Below, piece by piece: positions 1-5,633 of a stretch of 5,633 nt of DNA (its first letter is position 1; the number at the start of each line of letters is the position of its first letter). Made by a program: the position numbers and the translations under genes. Where the stretch lies: contig JAAZFD010000225.1 in assembly GCA_012511925.1 (NCBI GenBank), positions 1 through 5,633 of the forward strand, written 5' to 3'. Below the pieces are notes generated by a model that was not told the origin of the DNA, searched no databases, and worked only from the letters and a program-made list of their open reading frames with translations. This stretch comes from Clostridiales bacterium (lineage in GTDB: Bacteria > Bacillota > Clostridia > Christensenellales > CAG-138).

Positions 1-573
1 CAGGTAGTACAGCTTAGATGTGAGAAAGCGCAGCAAGAAGTTCAAAAGCTTGCCCCTGTTATCGTTGAAAAGCCTGTTGAGGAGCAGATTGACCCATTTT
101 TCTAAAGAACGCTGCAAAAGGCGGAAAGCTACAAAAACGCCGGGCAGTATGAGCTTGCAGAGCAGGTATATACGCTTTGCTTAGAAAAATGTGAAGATAA
201 TGAGCAACGAATTGAAATCGATATGCTTATCAAGGCGTGCAGAGAGGTTTCTGCCACTCAAAGAAGCATTCAGCAGAAAACACAAGCAGTTCTCAACAGA
301 ATGCTCGACAAGGCGCAAACCTATATCGAAGCCGAGCAATACCTGTTGGCAGAGCAGATGTACGAAGCCTATATCGCGCGTTGTGAGGATAATTTTGCTC
401 GTGCGGATGCAGAAATCAAAAAACTTGCAGTATGTGTACTTGCAGGTGATAAAGAGCGTGCAACCAACCAGCTAAACACATTAGTTGGCAAAATGCGCTC
501 GGGCGAATACGTACTAAACGCTGAACAAAAGCAGTCCTTGGCGGAATCTAAACTCGGCATAATGAGGTTATAA
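1..573 (+). pseudogene. TPR-like repeat protein, 5' partial, interrupted by in-frame TAA
   Basis: Frame 1 is open from the window edge to the TAA at 571-573 except for a single TAA at 103-105. The sequence on both sides belongs to one repeat family. The 35 residues at 106-210 (RTLQKAESY...AEQVY...CEDN..R) align without gaps to those at 298-402 (RMLDKAQTY...AEQMY...CEDN..R), with 18 identities by hand count. Before the stop, RCEKAQQEVQKLA (16-54) resembles the end of a unit (RCEDN...IKKLA, 379-429). The A..Y..AEQ.Y pattern suggests TPR-like helical hairpins, and these soluble repeats usually serve protein binding. No ATG, GTG or TTG start exists in frame between 106 and 222, so a separate second gene is unlikely. 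TAA ends other genes here, so recoding is improbable. I read it as a nonsense mutation or base-call error, possibly CAA, AAA or GAA originally. The 5' end and N-terminal domain lie outside the window, and the function is unknown. Confidence 0.6.
223..573 (+). CDS. C-terminal ORF of the interrupted repeat protein (hypothetical protein)
   Basis: This 116-residue ORF is what remains callable after the in-frame TAA upstream. The ATG at 223 is the first in-frame ATG but has no purine-rich Shine-Dalgarno sequence before it. Coding-like repeat sequence continues upstream of it to position 106, so it is probably an internal methionine rather than a true start. The product holds one full helical repeat unit (residues about 25-70, LDKAQTY through EIKKLAVC) followed by a charged helical tail. 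It has no signal peptide or membrane segment. Its stop lies 15 nt before the VanW-family gene, in the same frame, suggesting one operon. The reading frame is real with good confidence. That it is an independent gene is doubtful. Confidence 0.5.
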   Translation: MLIKACREVSATQRSIQQKTQAVLNRMLDKAQTYIEAEQYLLAEQMYEAYIARCEDNFARADAEIKKLAVCVLAGDKERATNQLNTLVGKMRSGEYVLNAEQKQSLAESKLGIMRL

Positions 574-588
574 AGGTAACAGAGTGGA

Positions 589-2100
589 ATGTTTGAACGA
601 AAAAAACCAAGCGAGCTAAGACTTTTTATAGTCAATACCTCAATCATCGTAATTGCGGTATGCTTGTTTTCGGTTGTCTGCTTAACCACAGTAGCGAATG
701 ACATTCAAAACTCCCACATGTTCAGCTCAAATATAGTAATAGACGGCGTAAGGCTTTCGGGAATGACTTTTTTGGAAGCCAAGGTGGTCCTTGAAGAACG
801 CTTTTTAGAGAACATAAGCGCAATCTCTGTAAAGCTGAAATATGAGAATCAAGTGTTCTCGCTTAATGGCAGTGAATTAGGCTTTGAAAGCAATATCGAA
901 GAGGTGTTGCAATCGGCTACGGAAATCGGAAAGCAGGATTCACCCCTTTCGCAGGATACGGCTGTTAGCACACACACATTGAACACAAAGCTAACAATAA
1001 ACATCGATGCGTTAAAACAAAACATTGAAAACGCCTGTGCACAAGTGAACAAAGATGCAAAAAATGCCGTTGCAGAGTTCAACGAAAAAACCCGAAGGTT
1101 CACCTTCAAGGACGGCACAAATGGCATAAGATTAGAGGCAGAGCAAACAGCCAACGCATTAAGCAAAAGGCTATGCGATGGAGATTTCACAGAATTTTCG
1201 CTTATTACCTCAAACTATGAGCCAAATTACACCCTAAGCGAGTTGAAGGCAAACACCGTAAAGATTGCAGAATTTTCCTCGAAAACAAGCAACAACTTCA
1301 ACCGCAACACGAACATACAGCTTATGTGCTCGTATGTGAATGGCTATATGCTACAGCCGAATGAGATTTTGTCGATAAACGAACTCGTAGGCAAGCGCAC
1401 AGCTGAAAAAGGCTTTTTGCCTGCTCCCGCCATTATGGACGGTAAGCGGCTTGAAAACGACCTTGGCGGAGGAATCTGTCAATTATCTGGAACGCTATAC
1501 AATGCAGTGCTTTGGGCGAATTTGAACATTGTTGAGCGTTGGCCGCACTCATGGCCGTCAAATTATTTGGAGATTGGGCTTGATTCTACATTGGATTGGA
1601 ACACCGAAAAAGACTTGAAGGTTCAAAACATGTCGGACTATCCAATCTACTTTGCGGCTTGGCTCGATAATGGCAACTTGGCATCTGCCAACACGCTTAG
1701 AATTGAAGTTTACGGACAACCCCTACCCAAAGGCGTAACAATCGATATACGCTCGGAGATTTTAGAAACCTTTGAGCCGCAACCCGATTATAAAAAGTAC
1801 GTAAGCACATTAAGCCCTGGGCAGAGAAAAGTAATAATTGTTGCCCGTACAGGATATAGGACTTGCGTTTGGCGAGATTTCTATTATAATGGTAATTTGA
1901 TAGACTCGGAAATTGTAGGTACAAGCTATTACAGGCCTATACAGGGCGAGGTTGAAATAGGGAGAAACCCTGAAAGCTCCAAAAAGCCTGAAGCCACCGT
2001 AGAGCCTACCAGAGCGCCCGAGCCTACAGACGAGCCCGAGCCGACACCCACGGTTGTGCCGTTAGAGCCGCAACCCGAAACCCCGGGCAGTGAACCGTAA
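589..2100 (+). CDS. VanW family protein with YoaR/PG_binding_4-like region, membrane-anchored
   Basis: The protein has 503 residues. A short cytoplasmic N-terminus (FERKKPSELR) precedes one hydrophobic segment at about 12-36, which should anchor it with the rest outside the cell. Residues 48-75 (IDGVRLSGMTFLEAK) match the usual opening of YoaR-like proteins. Residues 80-210 fit the putative peptidoglycan-binding region, including FNEKTRRFTF..G..G. The VanW domain spans about 228-360 and has the hallmark GGGICQLSGTLYNA (293-306), ERWPHS and GLDST motifs. A beta-rich region (370-455) follows, then a Pro/Thr/Glu tail (about 465-503) that may reach through or bind the wall. No LPXTG sortase signal is present. 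VanW occurs in some vancomycin-resistance clusters but its biochemical role is unsettled, and no vanA/vanH/vanX-type genes lie nearby, so a resistance role is not supported. The start at 589 has only a weak ribosome site (AAAGG at 572-576) and overlaps nothing. It is probably co-transcribed with the repeat protein upstream. Confidence 0.9.
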   Translation: MFERKKPSELRLFIVNTSIIVIAVCLFSVVCLTTVANDIQNSHMFSSNIVIDGVRLSGMTFLEAKVVLEERFLENISAISVKLKYENQVFSLNGSELGFESNIEEVLQSATEIGKQDSPLSQDTAVSTHTLNTKLTINIDALKQNIENACAQVNKDAKNAVAEFNEKTRRFTFKDGTNGIRLEAEQTANALSKRLCDGDFTEFSLITSNYEPNYTLSELKANTVKIAEFSSKTSNNFNRNTNIQLMCSYVNGYMLQPNEILSINELVGKRTAEKGFLPAPAIMDGKRLENDLGGGICQLSGTLYNAVLWANLNIVERWPHSWPSNYLEIGLDSTLDWNTEKDLKVQNMSDYPIYFAAWLDNGNLASANTLRIEVYGQPLPKGVTIDIRSEILETFEPQPDYKKYVSTLSPGQRKVIIVARTGYRTCVWRDFYYNGNLIDSEIVGTSYYRPIQGEVEIGRNPESSKKPEATVEPTRAPEPTDEPEPTPTVVPLEPQPETPGSEP

Positions 2101-2149
2101 TAATTGCGTTAATGCGCATTTATATATACAAAACTTTTTAAGGAAAATT

Positions 2150-2155
2150 AGGAGG
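2150..2155 (+). promoter_or_regulatory. Ribosome binding site of the PRC-barrel gene
   Basis: A perfect AGGAGG lies 8 nt before the ATG at 2164 and fixes that start. It is the strongest ribosome site in the window, suggesting high translation. The 63-nt gap after the VanW gene is AT-rich (TATATATACA at 2121-2130), but no convincing paired -35/-10 promoter could be placed there. Confidence 0.8.
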
Positions 2156-2163
2156 TATTAGCA

Positions 2164-2922
2164 ATGAAGCAAACCAAACAAGTATTGGGTCTTCCCGTAA
2201 TGGGCATGAAAGAGGGCGTTACTCAGGGTATCGCCGTTGATTTCGTGGTAGATTCAGAAGCGAAAAAGGTTCGCTATGTCATTCTTAAAAACGAAATCGG
2301 ATATGGCTTCCGTGTATTGGCGGTTGAGGATATCGCCGGCATAGGAACGGACTATATCATGACCTCAAGTGTTGCAAATGTTAAAAAGCTATTTGACAGC
2401 CCAGAATTGCTTCAAGAGATGGAATCAGCACTTTATGGCTCGGACCTTTTAGGTGCAAAGGTGCTTTCGGTAGTAGGCTACGTTCTTCCGAATGTTAAAG
2501 AATTGGTATTCGATGAGAAAACAGGCGAAATTGACAGCTTAGTTTTAGCAAACGGCAAGGATTATCTTTCAAGCGTTATTGCAACATTGGCGCGTGATGT
2601 CGTATTCCTCGACATTATGGAACAGCCAGACCCCGATTTCTATTTCGAACCCGAAGTAGAGGTTGTAGAAGCACCCAAAGCAGTTGAAGTAGTGGCAGAA
2701 CCAGTTGTTGAACAAAAAATCGAGGTCGCTCCTGCAAAACCTGAGCTTTCAGCTTATGCGATGGCACAAAGAGAATTCTTGTTGGGTCATACCGTAGTTC
2801 TCGATATTATCGACAAGCATGGCAAGGTTGTTATAGCACAGGGTACAGTAGTAACCGACGAAGTTATTGAGTACGCAGAGAAGATGGACGTATCTGCGGA
2901 TTTGGCACTTAACGTCGACTAA
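2164..2922 (+). CDS. PRC-barrel domain protein with C-terminal extension module
   Basis: The protein has 252 residues, no signal peptide and no membrane segment, so it is probably cytoplasmic. Residues about 4-70 look like a first PRC-barrel (LGLPVMG, then a strand pair ending VRYVILK and AVEDIAGIG.DYI). Residues about 91-152 look like a second one (GSDLLGAKVLSV, ELVFDEKTGEIDSLVL, DVVFLD). PRC-barrels are small beta-barrels named after photosynthetic reaction centre H subunits and also found in the RNA-maturation protein RimM. They usually mediate binding. An acidic Glu/Val/Pro/Ala linker (about 157-194) leads to a compact module at 200-250 (GHTVVLDIIDKHGKV, GTVVTDEVIEYAEK). The gene has its own strong ribosome site and ends 17 nt before a strong terminator, so it may close the upstream transcription unit. 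The specific function is unknown. The domain call is reasonably secure, the exact boundaries less so. Confidence 0.8.
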   Translation: MKQTKQVLGLPVMGMKEGVTQGIAVDFVVDSEAKKVRYVILKNEIGYGFRVLAVEDIAGIGTDYIMTSSVANVKKLFDSPELLQEMESALYGSDLLGAKVLSVVGYVLPNVKELVFDEKTGEIDSLVLANGKDYLSSVIATLARDVVFLDIMEQPDPDFYFEPEVEVVEAPKAVEVVAEPVVEQKIEVAPAKPELSAYAMAQREFLLGHTVVLDIIDKHGKVVIAQGTVVTDEVIEYAEKMDVSADLALNVD

Positions 2923-2939
2923 TTTGCTTCAAACATATT

Positions 2940-2987
2940 ACCAAGCAGGGTATTATAAAGTACCTTGCTTGGTGTTGTTTAATTTTT
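2940..2987 (+). terminator. Strong rho-independent terminator after the PRC-barrel gene
   Basis: The left arm ACCAAGCAGGGTA (2940-2952) pairs with the right arm TACCTTGCTTGGT (2961-2973): 13 base pairs, of which one is a G-U wobble, closing an 8-nt loop. A T-rich tract (GTTGTTTAATTTTT, 2974-2987) follows, giving + strand orientation. There is no comparable T-tract for the opposite strand. It lies 17 nt after the PRC-barrel stop. The T-tract ends directly against the AAGGA ribosome site (2988-2992) of the next gene. Confidence 0.88.
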
Positions 2988-2998
2988 AAGGATAACTA

Positions 2999-4423
2999 AT
3001 GGATACAAAGCGGTTAAACGCATATAAACTGCCCTATTTGATTTTATGCGGAGTCATTTCGCTATTTGCACTATTTTATTTATACAAACAGGAGTTTAAG
3101 CCTCTTGAAATAGTCGTAGGTTTGGTTTCTCTTGTTCTGTTTCTTGTGATTCTATGGGAAGCCATTATTAAACTTGTTCAATACTGGTTTTCGCCGCTAC
3201 CTAAGATTGAGTTCGCAATAGAAGCCGTAAAAAAACGCAATGTGCTAAAAACCTGGGCGCTTATCGCTTGCGGTGTGATTGCATTTCATATCTTCATCTA
3301 TATTGTTGGCTATGCGGTTGCAAGGATTTCAGGCAGATTAGACACAGGCTTTTTTGAAAGTATGTATAAAATCTGGTGTAAATGCGGAATAGATGCCCCC
3401 AGCTACTTAGGAATAGCAGAAAACTGGTACGTAACAAGTGGCGACCCCATGTATCACATTGTTTTCTTTCCCTTTTATCCTATCGTGATAAAGGCTTTCT
3501 CGTTTATTTTTAGAGATTATTTCGTTTCGGCAATAGCAGTCTCAATTTTTTCGTCAATAGGAATGGCCATTACAGGCTACGAGCTAGTTCGACTCGAATT
3601 TTCAGAAAAAACAGCCAAGTATTTTGTAGTTGCGTCATTTTTACTGTTTGGCTCGTTCTTCTATGGTGCGGCAATGACGGAATCCCTGTTCGTGTTCCTA
3701 TGCTTATTGTGCTTGTATTTCACGAAAAAGCGAAATTTTGTGTGTGCAGGAATTTTTGGTGCGTTAGCAGGCTTCACGCGCTCACCTGGTATATTGCTTA
3801 TGGTGCCTGTGGGAATAGAGTATATAAGGGTTTTGGTTGAAAAAATCAAGTTCAAGCCCGCTGACTCTAAAATAACCGACAAGCAAGTTATAAACTTCAT
3901 TGCAGATGGCTTTGCTGTGCTGTTTATTTCAATGGGCTTGATTGCGTACCTACTCGTAAACTATTCGGTGTGGGGCAATGCGTTTCAGTTCTCGATATTC
4001 CAAAAGGAGCATTGGGGTCAGCAGATGGGCTTTTTCTTCAGAACAGTTTCAATGATTGCAGGGCAGTTTTATGACCGTGCTATAGAATTAAATGCAGATT
4101 CAACTCTTTGGGATATTAAAAGGGCATTTGCATTATGGCTTCCGCAACTTGTTATGATATTCGGCAGTTTGGGAGTAATAAACTCAGTAAAAAAGAAAAT
4201 CAATGCAAAGTATCTATGCTATTTTCTGTTGTATTTTGCATTCACGATAGGCGCAACATGGCTTTTGTCTGCACCACGCTATTTAATGGCATCAATCACA
4301 TTGCCCTTGGCAATAGCATTCATATTAAATAATCCAGAATACAGAACATACGTAATTAGTGCTATGGTCGTGCTAAATATAGCATTTCTAATAGCGTTCA
4401 CATCGCTTTCGCCAATTTATTAG
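2999..4423 (+). CDS. PIG-V-like GT-C family glycosyltransferase (mannosyltransferase family), integral membrane
   Basis: The 474-residue polytopic membrane protein has hydrophobic segments near residues 13-30, 37-60, 84-108, 160-195, 205-240, 247-275, 300-321, 375-396, 403-422, 428-443 and 451-470. The order of motifs fits bacterial PIG-V-like proteins: an extracytoplasmic loop with IDAPSYLGIAENWY (131-144, matching the family's WDA..YL.IA..GY), FFPFYPIVIKA (156-166), MTESLFVFL (226-234), GFTRSPGILLMVP (258-270) and, near the end, SAPRYLMASITLP (424-436). D132 is the expected acidic catalytic residue. Such GT-C enzymes transfer sugars from polyprenyl-phosphate donors to lipids or glycans outside the membrane, but donor and acceptor cannot be told from sequence. 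A two-helix N-terminal extension precedes the core. The ATG at 2999 is preceded by AAGGA with 6-nt spacing. The hydrolase gene starts 17 nt after its stop, suggesting one transcript. No clear promoter was seen upstream. Confidence 0.75.
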   Translation: MDTKRLNAYKLPYLILCGVISLFALFYLYKQEFKPLEIVVGLVSLVLFLVILWEAIIKLVQYWFSPLPKIEFAIEAVKKRNVLKTWALIACGVIAFHIFIYIVGYAVARISGRLDTGFFESMYKIWCKCGIDAPSYLGIAENWYVTSGDPMYHIVFFPFYPIVIKAFSFIFRDYFVSAIAVSIFSSIGMAITGYELVRLEFSEKTAKYFVVASFLLFGSFFYGAAMTESLFVFLCLLCLYFTKKRNFVCAGIFGALAGFTRSPGILLMVPVGIEYIRVLVEKIKFKPADSKITDKQVINFIADGFAVLFISMGLIAYLLVNYSVWGNAFQFSIFQKEHWGQQMGFFFRTVSMIAGQFYDRAIELNADSTLWDIKRAFALWLPQLVMIFGSLGVINSVKKKINAKYLCYFLLYFAFTIGATWLLSAPRYLMASITLPLAIAFILNNPEYRTYVISAMVVLNIAFLIAFTSLSPIY

Positions 4424-4440
4424 GCAGATAGGAGAAAAAA

Positions 4441-4965
4441 ATGAAAGCAAACAAAATTTTAGTAGTTGTTGATATGCAAAACGACTTTATAGACGGTGCA
4501 TTAGGCTCGTCTATGGCTCAAGGTGTCGTTCAAAATGCCGCCAACAAGATAAAAGCGCATGATGGCTTATTGGTGTTCACGCGTGATACCCACAATGATG
4601 ACTATATGAACACCCAAGAGGGCAAAAACCTACCCATAGCGCATTGCATTTCGGGTTCATGCGGTTGGGAAATCGCAGATTCGCTTAAAGCGGTTGCGAA
4701 TACAGATTCTATAATAATCGACAAGCCTACATTCGGCTCATTCGAACTAATAGAAGCCTTAAAACCCCATATAAACAGCGAAACTGAAATCGAACTAATC
4801 GGAATCGCAACGGATATTTGCGTGGTTTCAAATGCGTTGATTCTAAAAGCGGCTTTCCCCGAAAACAAAATCATGGTGGATAGTAAATGCTGTGCAGGAA
4901 TCACAGAGGCAGGGCATAATGCTGCATTAACGGTTATGCGAACCTGCCAAATAGAGGTAGAGTAG
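4441..4965 (+). CDS. Isochorismatase/nicotinamidase family cysteine hydrolase
   Basis: The protein has 174 residues, a normal length for the family, and is cytosolic. The catalytic triad is visible: D11 in VVVDMQNDF, K95 in IIDKPTFGS and C127 in IATDICVVSNAL, with the preceding A-T as the likely cis-peptide that builds the oxyanion hole. D49 and H51 in TRDTHNDDY, and H68 in HCISGSCGWEI, fit the metal ligands of nicotinamidases and the HC..G..GWEI motif seen in them. Nicotinamide deamidation to nicotinate (NAD salvage, PncA reaction) is therefore the favoured guess, but family members act on varied amides and the substrate is not provable here. The start is fixed by AGGAG (4430-4434), 6 nt before the ATG, and lies 17 nt after the glycosyltransferase gene. 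No obvious terminator follows before the next promoter. Confidence 0.88.
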   Translation: MKANKILVVVDMQNDFIDGALGSSMAQGVVQNAANKIKAHDGLLVFTRDTHNDDYMNTQEGKNLPIAHCISGSCGWEIADSLKAVANTDSIIIDKPTFGSFELIEALKPHINSETEIELIGIATDICVVSNALILKAAFPENKIMVDSKCCAGITEAGHNAALTVMRTCQIEVE

Positions 4966-4970
4966 CTCGC

Positions 4971-4999
4971 TTGACAAAATGCAGTAAAAAGTATATATC
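4971..4999 (+). promoter_or_regulatory. Sigma-A-type promoter for the DegV gene
   Basis: A perfect TTGACA -35 box (4971-4976) is followed, after 17 nt, by TATATC (4994-4999) as a -10 box with four of six consensus bases. The overlapping TATATA at 4992-4997 gives a 15-nt spacing instead. The box sits just after the hydrolase stop and about 55 nt before the DegV start, leaving room for a short 5' leader. It implies that the DegV gene starts its own transcription unit. Confidence 0.6.
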
Positions 5000-5029
5000 T
5001 ATAGTAATAATTATAGAAAGGAGTATTGT

Positions 5030-5633
5030 ATGGTCAAGATAAGCACAGACAGCACCTGCGATTTGCCACAAAGCGTATTTGAACAGCTAAATATTGATGT
5101 GTTGCCCCTAACTATTAACTGTGGCGACAAAAGCTATAAAGACGGCATAGATGTGAAGCCTGATGATGTGTATAGGTATGTTGAGGAAGAAAACGTAGTA
5201 TGTATGACTTCCGCAATCAATTCTTACGAGTATCAAGAGCTTTTTGAAAGGCAGTTGAAGGAGTACGACACAATCGTTCACTTATGCATAAGCTCGGATA
5301 TGTCGGCTTGCTATCAAAATGCCTGTGTGGCGGCAGAGGAATTCAATGGCAAGGTTTTCGTAGTAGATGCGAGGAATCTATCGTCCGGTATAGGACTTTT
5401 GGTAATAAAAGCGGCTGAAATGGCGAAAGAAGGCAGGTGTGCAGACGAAATTCTCTCTCGCATAAACGAACTATTGGGCAAGGTCGAAGCGAGTTTCGTT
5501 GTAAACACAATGGATTATCTCAAGCGTGGCGGTAGATGCTCGGCATTGCAGGCTTTCGGAGCGGCAGTTTTGAAGATTAGGCCCTGCATTGGTGTAGTTG
5601 ACGGCAAAATGATAGTTGCAACCACGTATAGGG
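5030..5633 (+). CDS. DegV family protein (FakB-like fatty-acid-binding), 3' partial
   Basis: The frame opens at the ATG at 5030, 6 nt after AAAGGAG (5017-5023), and runs off the window after 201 complete codons. Typical members have about 280 residues, so the last quarter or so is missing. DegV-family landmarks appear in order: KISTDSTCDLP (3-13), CMTSAINSYEY (58-68), HLCISSDMSACYQNA (84-98), VVDARNLSSGIGLLVIKAAEMA (111-132, key S118, G120, G122) and MDYLKRGGRC...AAVLKIRPCIGVVDGKM (161-194). Family members bind one fatty acid. The FakB members deliver it to the FakA kinase, so exogenous fatty acids enter membrane lipid synthesis, and the protein is cytosolic. No fakA is visible. Two motifs differ from the common forms: TSAIN instead of TSQPS, and SSDMSACYQ instead of SS.LSGTYQ. 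Nine cysteines in 201 residues is unusually many. The family call is firm, the FakB role inferred. Confidence 0.88.
   Translation, partial: MVKISTDSTCDLPQSVFEQLNIDVLPLTINCGDKSYKDGIDVKPDDVYRYVEEENVVCMTSAINSYEYQELFERQLKEYDTIVHLCISSDMSACYQNACVAAEEFNGKVFVVDARNLSSGIGLLVIKAAEMAKEGRCADEILSRINELLGKVEASFVVNTMDYLKRGGRCSALQAFGAAVLKIRPCIGVVDGKMIVATTYR

Noticed and set aside
103..105. Stop-codon reassignment (alternative genetic code)
   Set aside because: TAA terminates several intact genes in this window (573, 2100, 2922), and those genes contain no in-frame TAA or TAG, so a standard code is used.
191..475. 94-residue + strand ORF overlapping the repeat protein in another frame
   Set aside because: It is out of frame with the clear repeat-coding frame, is basic and Ser/Arg-rich with no recognisable domain, and looks like a shadow.
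369..704. 111-residue - strand ORF over the junction of the repeat protein and VanW genes
   Set aside because: It lies opposite two frames with recognisable proteins, has no sensible family features, and no ribosome site was evident.
849..1190. 113-residue - strand ORF inside the VanW gene
   Set aside because: Antisense shadow of the PG_binding_4-like region, with no motif of its own.
589..2100. Vancomycin-resistance locus suggested by the VanW-family protein
   Set aside because: No ligase, dehydrogenase, dipeptidase or VanRS-type regulator is present. VanW-domain proteins are common in Clostridia outside resistance clusters.
2105..2118. Possible hairpin TGCG-TTAATG-CGCA after the VanW stop
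   Set aside because: Only 4 base pairs with a 6-nt loop, followed by TTTATATATA rather than a clean T-tract. Too weak to call a terminator.
2104..2130. Possible promoter TTGCGT / TATACA before the PRC-barrel gene
   Set aside because: The spacing is only 15 nt and both boxes are imperfect. Such AT-rich matches are expected by chance.

Overview
The window looks like an ordinary chromosomal stretch of a low-to-moderate GC, Gram-positive-type anaerobe, most likely a member of the Clostridia. The clues are gene content (VanW-family cell-envelope protein, DegV-family lipid-binding protein, PRC-barrel protein), strong AGGAGG-type ribosome binding sites, a consensus sigma-A-type promoter, and cysteine-rich cytosolic proteins that suit an anaerobe. 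This placement is an inference from family distribution; no rRNA or other marker is present. Every recognised gene is on the + strand.

Layout: (1) Positions 1-573 are one continuous reading frame of a repeat protein (TPR-like helical units), interrupted by an in-frame TAA at 103-105. Recognisable repeat sequence lies on both sides of the stop, and the downstream part has no convincing start, so this is best read as a gene broken by a nonsense codon or a sequence error. (2) 589-2100 encodes a membrane-anchored VanW-family protein with a YoaR/PG_binding_4-like region and a Pro/Thr/Glu-rich tail. It starts 15 nt after the repeat protein ends and is probably co-transcribed with it. (3) 2164-2922 encodes a protein with two PRC-barrel-like domains, an acidic Pro/Val/Glu linker and a small C-terminal module, and is followed by a strong intrinsic terminator at 2940-2987. 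(4) 2999-4423 encodes a polytopic membrane protein resembling PIG-V-type GT-C mannosyltransferases. It is tightly followed by (5) 4441-4965, an isochorismatase/nicotinamidase-family cysteine hydrolase. (6) A TTGACA promoter near 4971-4999 leads into a DegV (FakB-like) fatty-acid-binding protein from 5030, cut off by the window end.

The first three genes and the glycosyltransferase share a loose envelope theme (wall-associated VanW protein, membrane glycosyltransferase). The hydrolase and DegV protein look like metabolic housekeeping. I found no mobile element, CRISPR array, RNA gene or defence system, and nothing that amounts to a new multi-gene system. The points most worth checking are the in-frame stop inside the repeat protein, the terminator abutting the ribosome binding site of the glycosyltransferase gene, and the small module at the end of the PRC-barrel protein.
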